Assembly: GCF_958979055.1 (NCBI RefSeq)
Contig: NC_084892.1
Span: 23,648,001-23,712,000 of the forward strand
Direction: 5' to 3'
Origin: Alnus glutinosa
Lineage: Eukaryota > Streptophyta > Magnoliopsida > Fagales > Betulaceae
Length of the DNA stretch: 64,000 bases
The translations under genes were made by a program, and so were the position numbers. Below, piece by piece: positions 11,548 to 23,565 of the stretch; within the stretch, counting starts at the first letter, position 1; every line of letters starts with the position of its first letter. The notes under the pieces were generated by a model. It saw nothing but the letters and a program-made list of their open reading frames with translations. It ran no database searches and was not told the DNA's origin.

Positions 11548-14500
11548 TTACAAGGGGTAGCTACACCTTCTTGGATCTCTCACAAAGAAGGGATGTCTAA
11601 GTGCTTCCCTTGCCTTGAGTCGCTCTGCTGGGTCATAACGGAGGAGCCCTTGCAAGAGATCAATCAAATCGCCAGCAGAGTGATCAACATGCTGCATTAT
11701 TAGGTTCTGTGACAGAGAGTTTAATGTAAGATTCATCCAATTGCGCATGTAAGACAATACTTATAAATAGGAACAGATCAAACAATTTCCTGTAAACAAC
11801 TTTGTCCAAATATATGTTAACGCAGGTAGCAAAGGGTTTTATCATATCAGAACTAAATGGTGTGACAGAATAGCAGAAGATAAAACAAAATATTGCACTC
11901 AGTGAAAAAACTGGTGTGAACAACGTTCAGGAGACAAATATCTCAAGATGGTATCTAAATTGATGTTTTGAGATCTTAAAATACACAAAGCAGTTGGCAT
12001 GGTTCAGATTTATTTTAGGTTGCCGATGTTAACCATGCTAACCTTTGTACGGAAGGTAGAGTCAATTGTTACAGGACAGCTCATGATGTAAAAACTAGAA
12101 ATTAAAAAAATAAAAATATTCCAATAAAAAGTAACCTATCCCATGGTATTTAGCACACCAAGAATCTAGCTAATCCAAATTGTCTCTATGTATCTCGCTA
12201 CATGCGATTTGTTGAGATATTAAATTCTCCAATGCTGATAGCAACTGAAAATCAGCATTTTTACAGACAAAAGCTGGGTAGATTTACCCACTACCTGGCA
12301 TATAGCAAGGTATATGCAGGTATATCAATCTATCTAACAAAGGAAATCAAAGAAATAAATTGCGGATGTATAGTGGCAAATTTATATAAACAATATGAAG
12401 CTGCAAATTCTGAATAATTACCGGCAGACGGGGCAATTTGCAAACTGCTTTCATGCTTTCCCTCGATGTTGCACCATCAGGCCAATCTAACCTTGCACCC
12501 CTCCTGAAATATTTCTCAGCACGGCGGCTGATCATGCACAGGTACACAACATAAGAGCTTCATCCACATAAAGAAACAGAAACACATTGCAGAAAGAACA
12601 ATCTAGTCACTCTTACTCAGCTCGAAGCACCATATGCTGGGGTATTGGCCCCAAAACCCTCTCCATCATGGCAAGATGCTCCAAGTTTTCATGTGTTTGG
12701 AAAAGGGCCTCTCCCTGATCATAAATGAAACAGAGGGTGTAAGAGGTAAACATGGATCCAGACTTTATAGCTGCATGGAAATATTCAATTCTTCCAGGAC
12801 CAATCGTGAATATTATTAAATTTCCCAAGGTATTTTGTTGAGCTCCATAGTTCCAAAGTCATATGTCTTCGCAGTGGACAATCTGTTTCCTGAGACAATG
12901 AACCTATATCTATGCAAAGAATGTTCTAGACAATAATTTGTCCCCAAGGTGTTCACATTATGCAATAGTTCAACAATGAATATTTCAGTAACAGAAGGAC
13001 GATTTGAATTGCAAGGGTGCCCCATGTCATCAAAGGCCAGTTTGCACATTAAACTCTCTTAATGAATCACCAAAACCAATGTTCAGTAAAATTGGTATAA
13101 TTGTCACACTTTTTTTTTGGGGGGGGGGGGGCACAGGATTGTTGTAATTAACACGATATATTCAATGCCGTTAAGTTGTAAATGTTGGCGGCCATACAGA
13201 CAGACAGAAAGGCACTTACAGAGCATAGCTCAACAAGTATGCAACCCGCACTCCATAAATCACAAGGATAGTTCCATCCAAGACCTGCAACATCATCCCA
13301 CAGAGTATTATCTAGAAGAACCGAAGCAAAATTCTGACTACAGTAGTTTGGCTGGGAATAATATTTTACCCAATATAACTTCTGGTGCACGATAATGACG
13401 AGTTGACACCACATAGCTGTGATCCTGATGTTCAAATGTTGTACTTCCAAAATCAATGAGTTTAATGGCGCTCGACTTAGGCAGATTCTTGAAATAGGAA
13501 CCTTCTTTTGTCGACCGTGATAAAAACTTAAATTGTCGCCAGTGGAGAATTAGAAACAGTATCAGAATTTTGAATTTAACCAATAGCCCAGCTCAAAAGC
13601 ATGAAATTCAACCGTGCTTGTGATCAAATATAAGACATGAGAAGGTATAGTACCTCTTAACCAAACTGTGTTTATTTTAAACGCTCAAAACTAATATATA
13701 TTGTCACTTCAAACACCAAAACAAACACAACATAAAAGCATTTAAATTAAAAAGAAATGAAAGCATGTGTATGCGTGTTCCAAGTAATCAAACATGTTAT
13801 AATAATTGTACCATCAAAACAAATCAATGATTTACACCCATTTAAAGTCATAAAAAAGGGGGATATGCCTAGAAACCAAGAACATGAATAAGAAAATAAT
13901 ACCTTATAATCCGGCACTTTGACATACTCGGAGGAGACAAGAAGAATGTTTTCTGGCTTCAAATCAGTGTGAATAAGGTGCAAATCATGCATAACTACAA
14001 ACATAAACCAGTAAATAAGTCAATAAGAGGTGAAAATAATTTTCAACAATCATCAATTCCATGCTTGTCCCAAAAAAAATAATTTAGTTGAGTTTGAAGC
14101 GGAGAAATCTTCTAATATGGAAATGAAGTAACTAGATGCTCAAATCTCAGCTTTATATTAAAAACATTTGAGCATCAAGTATAAAGAATTCAGATAAAAT
14201 AGTGCAAGAATTGTCCACACACATGCTACAGACTCCAAAAGTTGTCTGCCAACCTCCCGAACAAGATCAATGGGAAATGAACGGTAGCTGTTTTTGCGAA
14301 GAAAATCGTATAAGCTTGGTCCAAGCTTCTCAAATACCTGTTGAAACCATTTAAATTTCATCCGCAAGTTGTTCTAACTCACAGAATATTCAGGCATGAA
14401 GGAACACACATTGTCCCTTCAAATTAATCAAATCAGAAGCACCAATAAATACTTACAATACAAATATGATTACGATAGTCAAACCAATTCCGTATTTGCA

Positions 14501-16426
14501 CACAACTGCAAAGAATGAAACCACTTATACCAAAAACACTTCGAAGTTCTACAACCAATAAGGGGAAAAAAAGAACATAACATCCATACCGGGTGCCACC
14601 AACATCATGCCTGGCAAGCCTCTGAAGGACATCGATTTCAATCATTGCAGCTTCTCGATATTTGTGAATGGAGCGAACGACTTTGATTGCCACGACTTCT
14701 TTCTTTTCATTGTCAAAACATTCTAAGACTTGCCCAAAAGTCCCTGCAAAAGTTCTGTGTTAAAGATCACAAGAAGCAAATGAAATAAATATATAAACAT
14801 TACTGAATCTCAAGATCCAAAATGTTATCTTAACAGCAGCAGAAATTTTTTTGACAGCAATATTTCAAAATAATAATAATAATTAATAAAAATAAATAAG
14901 AAATCAAGAAATAAGAAACACGCGCAAACTACCATAAAAAGATGATATCAATTCATAAGGGACTAATGAAATCAAAAACATATAAAAGGTGCAAGGAGGA
15001 AGAAAAAAAAAACTGAAATGAAACACTGACCTTCGCCCATTTTGCCAAGAATCCTGTCTGCAAGTATAATTTTTTAAATTAAAAAAAAAAAAAACAAAAG
15101 GTTAGTTACTAGTGAACAAGTTATGAGTACCAGAACCACTCATAAATCAGAAGTATAAGATGAGAGTCAATCCTTGAATAAACAGTGACATATATGAAAG
15201 CATGAACAAATAAACGTATGAATGATTAAACACATAAATCAAACATGCCTGGCATAGATATTGGAAATGGCTTGACAAGGTGTTTAGTCATGATATAACA
15301 GACTGAGAACCAAAACTTCTTTTACATCCAAATTGGAAGCCCTAGAAGCCAGACTACAAAAGAATCTTAACTTCCAGTTAAATATGAGGGATGCCTACAA
15401 GTAGCAATTCAAGCATATACTGAACCACATAAATTTAGGGTGATTATAAATGTTTAAGGCTCTGACAAATTTTTTGAAGGAAAAGCACCAAAGCTGTTCA
15501 AGCAGCATCCTATAGTGCGATAAGATAAACAGAATATATCACAACTGCAACTCACATTTCCACCCAAAGGCAACAATCCTCACATTGCAACAATTCCAAT
15601 TTTTATATTGGAACGGCATTTCACAGTGAGTGGGAGATGCTTACAGCGAGGAGTTAAATTTTCTCCGATGGCAAAGACATAATGGCCATCTTTGTCATCT
15701 GATCTCCAAGGCGGGGAGGCATTGCGAGGCACTCCGCTGTAAAACACAGATGAAATATATCCACAATTGGCCATTGCTGCGTTCCCAAACTCCTGCCCAC
15801 AAAAGATAGGTGTAACCACCTGCATTACAAAAGAGGGGGAAAAAAAAAGATCAAAATTAGCATCAGTAAGCCCAATTGCAATTCTGAGATCTTGCAGACA
15901 ATTACAAATTATGAAATTTTTTTGATAAGTCAGTTACACATTATGAAAGTTAAGGCCAAAGTTATTCAACAATTACTTAGAATGAAAATTAGGTAAAAAT
16001 TTCAACAATTACACAGTATGAAAATTAGGCAATTTTTTTTTTTTCAACAATTACATAGCATGAAAATTATAATTTTTTTCCTAAGCTAAAAAATTTATGG
16101 CAAATGCAAAAAACTCAAGATTTAAATAAAGAACCAAATCAAGAGTGCATTTTTCTACAAACGTATAAAAAATTCATTAATTTAAAGCGAAAATTAGAAA
16201 TTCTCTTGCATAATCAAACAATAATCCACCTTCGAGGATCACAAACTCAATTTGTTATATCATACAAAAATACGAATAGATGAATTACAGTGATTGAGAA
16301 AGAGAGAGAGATTGATACCTTGGGAGGAGGAAGAGGAGGGGGTATATCCCAAGTTAAGCGAGCTCGTTTCCTCGGTCGCTTGTCCATGTTCTTGTGCGGG
16401 AATTCTATAATCCTCTGCGTCTCCAT
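11548..16426 (-). CDS. AFC1: LAMMER-type dual-specificity protein kinase, AFC1-like (12 exons)
   Basis: Exons (minus) are 16319-16426, 15645-15819, 15031-15057, 14590-14743, 14457-14505, 14223-14337, 13903-13994, 13370-13526, 13220-13284, 12617-12714, 12422-12527 and 11548-11706. They join in frame to 434 residues with GT/AG borders. Visible: a basic N-terminus with [11 protein letters not shown] (possible nuclear signal), GEGTFGQ at 102-108, VAIK with Lys124, HTDLKPEN with catalytic Asp220, DFG with Asp265, and the LAMMER signature EHLAMMER at 326-333. The family phosphorylates SR splicing factors in the nucleus. Similarity to Arabidopsis AFC1 is high by eye (IPDYK-like insert, [19 protein letters not shown]). 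The C-terminus stops soon after HPFF and is shorter than in AFC1. Start ATG 16426 is chosen because [11 protein letters not shown] fits family N-termini; an in-frame ATG further upstream near 16492 is possible. Confidence 0.93.
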
Positions 16427-16869
16427 TTTTCCCTTGTTCTTCTCCAATTTCGCTCTTTGCGATGACACGATGAATTTGCAGAGATGAATCAAAAATCTTC
16501 AAGAAGCGAGATATTCGAAACGGCCCGATCCAGAATGAAACAAATCGACCACCAATTTCTGCTGTTTTTGTTTTCTGAGAAAATGAGAACGATTGGAAAT
16601 CTGGAAACCCTAATCTTGGAGCAGATCTGGAAGCTAAACCTGAAGCGTTGGAAGCTAACTCGGATTGATGGTGCGTTTCTAACTATGGTTGAGACCTGAC
16701 CGCTGGGCCCCGAGAGTTGATTGTTTCGGGGCCTGCTGGTTTTACTCAAGGACTCCTCTTTGTTCGTTAAAGCTTTTTACTCCTCCTCATTTTCTATTTT
16801 TAAAACAAAAGCATTAACGAATAGTTTGAAATTTAAAAAAAAAAAAAAAAAAAAAAAGAAAGAAAAACT
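16427..16869 (-). promoter_or_regulatory. 5' UTR and promoter region of the AFC1-like kinase
   Basis: This stretch lies directly upstream of the kinase start on the minus strand and carries no other supportable gene. It ends at an A tract (about 16839-16857) next to a MITE. No clear TATA box was seen. Role inferred from position. Confidence 0.4.
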
Positions 16870-16878
16870 TAATTTTAA

Positions 16879-17245
16879 GGGAAAAATATATATTAGTCCC
16901 CCAAACTACCACCCTTTCTCCATATGGCCCCCCAAAATACCAATGCTTAGATTCTGGCCCCCCAAAATACCACTTTCTGATTTTTTGGCCCCATCCGTTC
17001 ATTTATGCTGTCAATTCTAAACAGAATTCTGAAAATACCCCTCCTACACTTTGAAATTCTCACGGTTAATAGAGGGGTATTTTCGGGTTTTTGGCTAATT
17101 TATGTTAGAATTAACGGTATAAATAAACGGATGTGGCCAAAAAATCAGAAAGTGGTAGTTTGGGGGGTCGGAGTGCAAATGTTGGTAATTCGGGGTGCCA
17201 TCCGGAGAAAGGGTGGTAGTTTGGGGGGCTAATATATATTTTCCC
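16879..17245. mobile_element. Mutator-type MITE with perfect 9-bp target duplication
   Basis: The ends are inverted: GGGAAAAATATATATTAG on the left and, reverse complemented, GGGAAAATATATATTAG on the right. Arms of roughly 150 bp include CCCCCAAACTACCACCCTTT. The flanks are identical, TAATTTTAA at 16870-16878 and 17246-17254. A 9-bp duplication is typical of Mutator-like elements. The 367-bp element codes for nothing recognisable. Confidence 0.85.
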
Positions 17246-17254
17246 TAATTTTAA

Positions 17255-17800
17255 CTTTTATATTTATGTCACTTTAAAATATTTTTTTCAAATAAAAAAT
17301 ACCCTCTAAAATAATGGGGCGCGTGGAAATGCTTTGAGTCGCAAATTTTGGGCCAGTTGGGCCAAGTCGAATTAAGGCCCATAATGATTTTCTGAATCTT
17401 TATGAGGTAATTAGCGTTTGGCTTTCATAATTTCGAATCCCTCAAAGTAAGGGCATAACAAGTTGAGTTGAACCGAGTATTGAATTTTTAAACTTAGTTC
17501 ATTTAATTTTATTTCGAATATGAGCAAAACTCGAACTTATCACCGAACTAAATAATCTGTCAAGTTCGGTTTATTTTTTTTTTGAACTAACTCGAACTTG
17601 TTCATGAACTGCTCAATTAACTTATTCATTCCTTATATAAATTAAATACCATGATTGTTTTTTGTTTTTTTTTTCATAAATCGATACTAATCATTAATTT
17701 ATTATTTTTAAAATTTTGTCATTTGAGTTAATTAAATAAATAAAGTTTAATAATCTTGAGTTTATATGTATGTATATAAATTCATTTTTCCGTGCGTGCG

Positions 17801-17883
<83 letters not shown>

Positions 17884-18082
17884 CACACTCATGTACACAC
17901 AAACATATATGTATCCATTTTAAGACTCAAAATCACATCAATTCCAGTAAGTTATATCTATCGTATTATGAAGATAATTCTATTTTATGTGTTAATGTAC
18001 TTAAAATGTTTTCATTATTAAATTAAAATAATACTATAAAAATGAAGTTATATGAGTTAATACGAGTCAAGTCGAGTTTATA
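17255..18082. repeat. Degenerate repeat with a long CA/TA microsatellite
   Basis: A (CA)n run at about 17801-17820 passes into (TA)n up to about 17880. The surrounding text has recurring aactcgaac/gttcgg blocks typical of an old transposon. Similar sequence resumes at 18610-18735, so the Cassandra element seems to have inserted into it. Confidence 0.55.
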
Positions 18083-18609
18083 TCAATTGTAACGACCCAT
18101 TCCTAATTACACAATATTGTCCACTTTTGGCTCTTCCGAACCAAACTTCCCAAAATGTCACTCCTCTTGGTACTACTATCGCAAAAACACGTTTAACTGT
18201 AGAGTTCTGATAGGTTTATGGCCATCATGACTTTAAAACACGTTGTGTCAAAAAGGATGCATTTATATATATAAGCATATCCTCATTCTCAGGCGATGTG
18301 AGACGTCACAATCACCCCCTCTTTGGATCCAGCAACCTCGTTGGCGACCCTCATGGGCTTGTGCACGCTCCCTCCATCTTAGGCTGGACAATGGCTCTGA
18401 TACCATCTATAATGACCCACGCTCAATGACACAATATTGTCTGCGGGTTTCTCTGAACTAGACTTCCTAGAAGGTCTCCCATCCTGGTACTACTTTCACA
18501 GAAGTATGTTTAACTGCGGAATTATGATAGGTTCATGATCATCATGACTTTCAAACGTGTTATATCAAGAATGGTGCTTTTATACATATAAGCACATCCT
18601 CATTTCAAT
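18083..18609 (-). mobile_element. Cassandra-type TRIM retrotransposon with 5S rRNA-like LTRs
   Basis: Two direct repeats lie at about 18088-18310 and 18408-18604. On the minus strand the piece between them starts with TGGTATCAGAGCC at 18393-18405, a primer-binding site matching initiator methionine tRNA, and ends in a purine tract (AAAGAGGGGGTGA). There is no coding sequence. In the minus sense both repeats hold a 5S rRNA-like stretch (about 18145-18213 and 18461-18530) with blocks such as CCGCAGTTAAAC, AGTAGTACCAGGATGGG and a GGAAGT-type end. This is the hallmark of Cassandra elements. TCAAT occurs at 18083-18087 and 18605-18609, a candidate 5-bp target duplication. The outer edge of the 18408-18604 copy is about 24 nt shorter than the other. 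Confidence 0.85.
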
Positions 18610-20103
18610 TCAGCTCGTTTAATAAACAAACCTAAAAATTTGTTCAAGCTTTGTTTGTTTAATAAATGAATCGATTTCGAGCTGAGCTAATTTTAGCCAA
18701 GCTTGGGGCTGTTCGTGAGCGACTCCATTAATTTACAGCCCGACCTCAAGGTTATATTTGTGGTTTTTAAACTCTTCTAAGGCAGAAGTTTATTTTGAAT
18801 ATAAATAATGTTATAATTTTCAGTCTTTTCCTCTTTCAAATCTTAAACTAATTTGGATGCAATGCAAAACCTATTAACATTCGTTATATTCGTAGACAAA
18901 ATATTCCTATAAAAATTAGTTTTTATTTTTTATTTTTTATTTTTAAAAAAAATAGAAGTCACATCCCAATAAAAAGGATTTACATTAGGATTCTAACAAT
19001 TCATCTAGAGATATTTAGTAACTATTCAACTTAATTTTCGCATATTGGTGAGAAGCATAATCGAGCTGCCTTTATGCATCTTTTGGTTGCCAAGTCGCCT
19101 AAGTTGTTACATTTCTTCATTGCCTTTCTGATGAACATGTCTTGCAGGGCAGTGGATTGTGTTTGTATTAGAGATGGCAGTTCATATTCTGAATGAGAAA
19201 ATCACATTAATCATGCTTATGTGGACATTGGCACATTGTCCGTCCACTTAAATCGCATAGTCCACGGCAATCCTAACAGTTTGAACTAAATTTTTGCACA
19301 CTTTCGATTTGCAATAGGATTTTCTTTCTGTAAAGGGGGAGTGCTTAATTCTTATCATTATTGAAGAATTATTTACAATATTGAGTGGAATTTTAATAAT
19401 TCAAGAGACAGATCTCATGAAGCACAAGTTTAAAAAATAATGTAATGCTTACAATATTGGAAGAAATTTTTCCATACAATAATGTTTCCAAGATCACTAA
19501 AGCTCCATCTGTCATGCCAAGACCCTTAGAATCTCACACTCGCCAAAGCTCAAACTGCCATGGCCTCACAAAGGGAAAAAAAATACTGGAAAAAATGTCA
19601 TACAAGTTGATGTAATAGTAAAAATCAGCTTTTACATCTGCCGTATAAACAACATATGATAAAAAGCAAACCTACAAAATGTTCCCATTTTCCTGTGATC
19701 TGTGAAGCCAACGGTTGCAGAACTCTACAAGCAGCTGCTTTTGAAGGGCATCCTTCTAAAACCCCACCATTAATTAATTGCCTAGGTTAGTATGTGGTGT
19801 AAGCAAATAAAGCCAATACGGTTGGTTTGATAGCACGCAGGTCAGTTATTCAAACAACGCTCCTCCTGCCTTCTTTTAGAGCAATCTATTACGGTAGTTG
19901 AACTGTTCTTTGATACTTATAGATGCTACGAGGAGGTTGAAGTAAATGAGTTCAGTCCTCCCAATTCTCAATGCTCATGACTCTAATATATAAAGCGGAG
20001 ATAGAGATTTTTAGTAATTTTGTTGTTCGGATTGCTAGCAAATCATTGGGAATCCAGATCTATAAAGGAGAGCCACTCTAATCACTTCTTCAAAAAGCTA
20101 GAC
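18610..20103. other. Intergenic, no gene seen
   Basis: The first 125 bases continue the old repeat interrupted by the Cassandra element. The rest is AT-rich with no supportable frame. Sequence from about 19500 to 20103 is less AT-rich and may include the 3' UTR of the PPR gene. Confidence 0.4.
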
Positions 20104-21714
20104 TCACGACTCTTCAAGAAGATTGGAAGCTTTGATCTCCCTTAAATGCTCCATACAAAACCGCAAGGCCATATACATTTCATCCTTTTGGTGATGACTC
20201 CAGTCTCCAGTTACAAAGACGTGAACTTTGCTTCCGATTTCAATCCAGCTACTACCTGGAATCCTCTTCAAACCCTTCTCTTTCATCTCTCTTCTTATTG
20301 TTGACACACTCAGCCATCTACCAGCTGCAGAATGAGCATTTGACAGCATTACATATGATGAAACGTCTTCAGGATCCAGAGCTAGGATTTTTTGAGCGGC
20401 AAACTGCGCCAATTCCATATTTGAGTGAATCTGACAGCCTCCAAGCAATGCTTTCCAAAACCCAATTCCTGGATCAAATGGCAAATCGCAAAGGAACTCC
20501 TCAGCTTGTCTGAAGCGCCCTGAGCGGGAGAGTAAGTCAACAATACAAGCATAGTGCTCCGGCTTTAGCATGCTAGGGTCTTCAAGTCTTGCGCGAGAGA
20601 AATATGAAAAACCCTCATCAACAAGGCCAGCATGATTACAAGCCCATAATAGCCCAAGAAGTGTAACACTATTAGGTTTACAACCTACGGCCTGCATCCT
20701 CTCAAAGAAGCTAATGGCTTCCTCTCCTCTACCATTCTGTGCATAACCACATATCACAGCATTCCAAGAAACAATATTTCTTTCAGAAAGTTTATTAAAA
20801 ACCAAGAGACTGTCTTCCATGTTTCCACATTTGGCATAAAAGCTGATCAGAGAATTGCCAACAAACACATCAAGCTTACCCAAGAACTTAACAGCACAAG
20901 CATGAAAACTTTTTCCCATTCCAAGGGCTGCTATATTGGCAGCTGCACTAATAGCACAAGGAAAAGTTGAATGATTAGGCAGCAACCCTTCTCCAAGCAT
21001 CTCAACAAAAAGATTCACAGCCTCTTCATTGTGGCCTGTTTGGCTACACCCGCCAATCATTGCATTCCAAGAAACAATGTTTCTCTCGGGCATCTCTCGA
21101 AAGAGGTGGAAAGCGTCTTCAGTCCTCTCTTTTTTCAGGTAGCCACCTATCAAAGTCGTGTAAGATACCACATTCCGGTTGCAGGTATCTTCAAAAACCC
21201 TTTGAGCTTCTTCAATGGTACTCAACTTGGCATAATGATCTAAAAGTGCGCTACCAACATAAACATTCGAGTGAAGGCCAATCTTCGTTGCGCAAGCGTG
21301 AATTTGCTTCCCTATATAAAGGTTTCCCAGCGCAGTTGATGAGTGAGTTACGGTCCCAAATGTGAACTCATTGGGTCTAATATTTGATACAAGCATCCTT
21401 GCGAAAAGATACATGGCCTCTTCATGGCGGTGCTGTTGAACAAAGCGCCCAATGATGGCTGTGGCAGACACTACGCTCAACTCAGACGCTTCGTCGAACA
21501 GTTGAAGAGCAACCGAGAATGATGTTGATTCTGAGTGAATATCAGGCTGAGCAGCTGAGATTCCTAGTTTATGGACATGTGCATAAGCTTTCTGAATATC
21601 AACGAGAAGGCTACAGGCTAAGCTCTGGGTTTTTCTCAATGTGGGCTGAGAGATGGGGAGTCTGTAAATTATGGGTTTCATATGCGAGTTCGGGAGGGAT
21701 ATCTGAGGACTCAA
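20104..21714 (-). CDS. PLS-class pentatricopeptide repeat protein, E-type (536 residues, no intron)
   Basis: A single open frame of 536 residues carries PPR motifs from about residue 75 to 400. Typical helices include NVVSYTTLIGGYLKKERTED, ERNIVSWNAMIGGCSQTGHN and DVFVGNSLISFYAKCGNMED. These are followed by E-type motifs (DPGIGFWKALLGGCQIHSNM, DVSSYVMLSNAHSAAGRW, GSSWIEIGSKVHVFVTGD). There is no DYW domain. E-class PPR proteins bind organelle transcripts, commonly for C-to-U editing with a separate deaminase. By eye the protein resembles Arabidopsis At5g42450 along its length. The N-terminus is rich in Ser, Arg, Lys and Pro and could be an organelle targeting peptide. The start is the first ATG of the frame; a second Met at residue 12 is an alternative. 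Confidence 0.93.
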   Translation of the reverse strand: MSPQISLPNSHMKPIIYRLPISQPTLRKTQSLACSLLVDIQKAYAHVHKLGISAAQPDIHSESTSFSVALQLFDEASELSVVSATAIIGRFVQQHRHEEAMYLFARMLVSNIRPNEFTFGTVTHSSTALGNLYIGKQIHACATKIGLHSNVYVGSALLDHYAKLSTIEEAQRVFEDTCNRNVVSYTTLIGGYLKKERTEDAFHLFREMPERNIVSWNAMIGGCSQTGHNEEAVNLFVEMLGEGLLPNHSTFPCAISAAANIAALGMGKSFHACAVKFLGKLDVFVGNSLISFYAKCGNMEDSLLVFNKLSERNIVSWNAVICGYAQNGRGEEAISFFERMQAVGCKPNSVTLLGLLWACNHAGLVDEGFSYFSRARLEDPSMLKPEHYACIVDLLSRSGRFRQAEEFLCDLPFDPGIGFWKALLGGCQIHSNMELAQFAAQKILALDPEDVSSYVMLSNAHSAAGRWLSVSTIRREMKEKGLKRIPGSSWIEIGSKVHVFVTGDWSHHQKDEMYMALRFCMEHLREIKASNLLEES

Positions 21715-23453
21715 TTACCCATACGTGATGCAAATATTGGACAACTTCTATCTGTGGTTAAATCTGCTAGATAGTTGATGACTGTAAGATCAATGGCTGA
21801 AGGAAATTAATTGGAAGTGGAGAGTACTTTCATAGTTCTAAGGTTAATGATAAGTTTAATTAACCGTGTCGATCAGAATGTAGCATTACGATCCTCTTCG
21901 GTTCAAATGCAGGGTATTCAGTTCCTTTTAACTTAGGGACAATTTTATTTAAAAAAAAAAAATATAAAAAGACAAATACATTTACATTATAAGAAACTGA
22001 ATACTCTCCCGTTCATTTGAACCGGAGATGATCTGTTTCAAAGGATCATTAAGGTATTGAAGATAGGCCCATAATGTTTAATATCCCTATAAATTCGATA
22101 ATCCAATACAAAATTAGTAGGTTATAGTTAAAGGTCTAATTCGTTTAATTAAATGGATTGAGTTACACGCGACAAATATTTTATAAATTTGACAATTTTT
22201 TACCCGAGTTGCAAATTCAACATAAACCTATCACTAAATTAGAGGATTATGATTATTGTGTCTGACCCATTTAATTAAAAGGATCAAGTTAAAATTGATG
22301 TATATAATTTTATACTCATTCCTCGTCACGAAATCTAACATAACACACAAACACAAATTGTCACTCTAATTAAATTCCCTTCTACAACATATGAGCACTC
22401 CAATTTCTAGTTGTTCTACGACAAACATCGAGTCTAAAGTGTCGGGCTAATGCTGGGAAAGTTGTCCCAAAAGAAAAATATCATTTTAGGAGAATATTTG
22501 GGAGAGTTTTTAAGTTAAGAGTTTCATATGACAACTTAAGAAGTTATTTCCAAGGGCTAATTAAGCTGGACTAACAATGTTATATTAACTACCACTACCA
22601 TTACCAGGAACAGAACACAAATGTTAAAAAAAAAACAAAAAAAAAAAAAATGAAAAAAGGGAAAAATGCTAGAGAGGGCCTTAAGATTTAAATTTTATCA
22701 ATTATCAAATAGATTCTTCCTACCCCCCCCCCCCCCCCCCCCCCTCCCTTTTTTTTTTCTTTTTTTATATTCATATTTATAATTTTATTTTTTGTTTTTA
22801 TATATTTTCCTTTATTATTTTTATAATTTTTATTAAAAGAGAAACGTGTCACCTACTAATTAATTAAGTATAGCGTGACAATATTGTTAAAACTTTAATA
22901 GTATTTGAATGAAATGATTTATTTGATAACTGTTCTAACCATATATAACAAATTGATAAAATTTAAGTCTTATAGAGCAATTTGATAAAAAGTGATGCCT
23001 CATTAACTTCTAAATTATTTTTTAAAAAAATAATAATAATAACAACCCTATTAGTGTTAAATAATGATAGCTAGACTAGGTGGCACAGAAGAAGAGCTTG
23101 GGCTCTGTTTGTTTATAATTTATAGAAGCAATTGGACTGTGAATTAAATAGGTATCATACGGGTTATAGATTTTTGGGCTATTCACCAACTGTTTGGGCT
23201 CTTAATTTTGAAACCTTTACTTTCTTTTATATATATATGAGGTTGGGGTGGTATGAAGAAATTTTTTGTTTTAATAAATGATTTGTTTTTTAAAGGAATT
23301 TCTTTATATTCATTAGAATCGAACGAAAACTCTTGCTCAACGAGTACAATATTTCAAATAAAGGTTGGACTATCTTTCTTCCAACTTATTCTAGAGATTG
23401 AAAAAGAACTACTTTCACTAGACGATAAGCTACTTTCTTGGTAGGTTGGGATG
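21715..23453. other. Intergenic with a small inverted-repeat element and a long C tract
   Basis: An inverted repeat at about 21890-22046 has arms cctcttcggttcaaatg and catttgaaccggagatg around an AT-rich loop, probably a MITE. A degenerate repeat at 22070-22340 matches the type at 2745-3070. A run of more than 20 C lies at about 22722-22744. No gene seen. Confidence 0.5.
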
Positions 23454-23527
23454 GATCCGGCTACTATGCGGTACTTAAAAGTACTGCATATCTGCTGTAG
23501 TTTTAAGTACCGGCTACGATTCATTCT

Positions 23528-23565
<38 letters not shown>

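Noticed and set aside
17801..17880. CRISPR-like or regulatory repeat
   Set aside because: It is a simple CA/TA microsatellite with no spacers.
18145..18530. Functional 5S rRNA genes
   Set aside because: The 5S-like pieces are partial, mutated, and lie inside paired LTRs with a tRNA primer site; Cassandra explains them.
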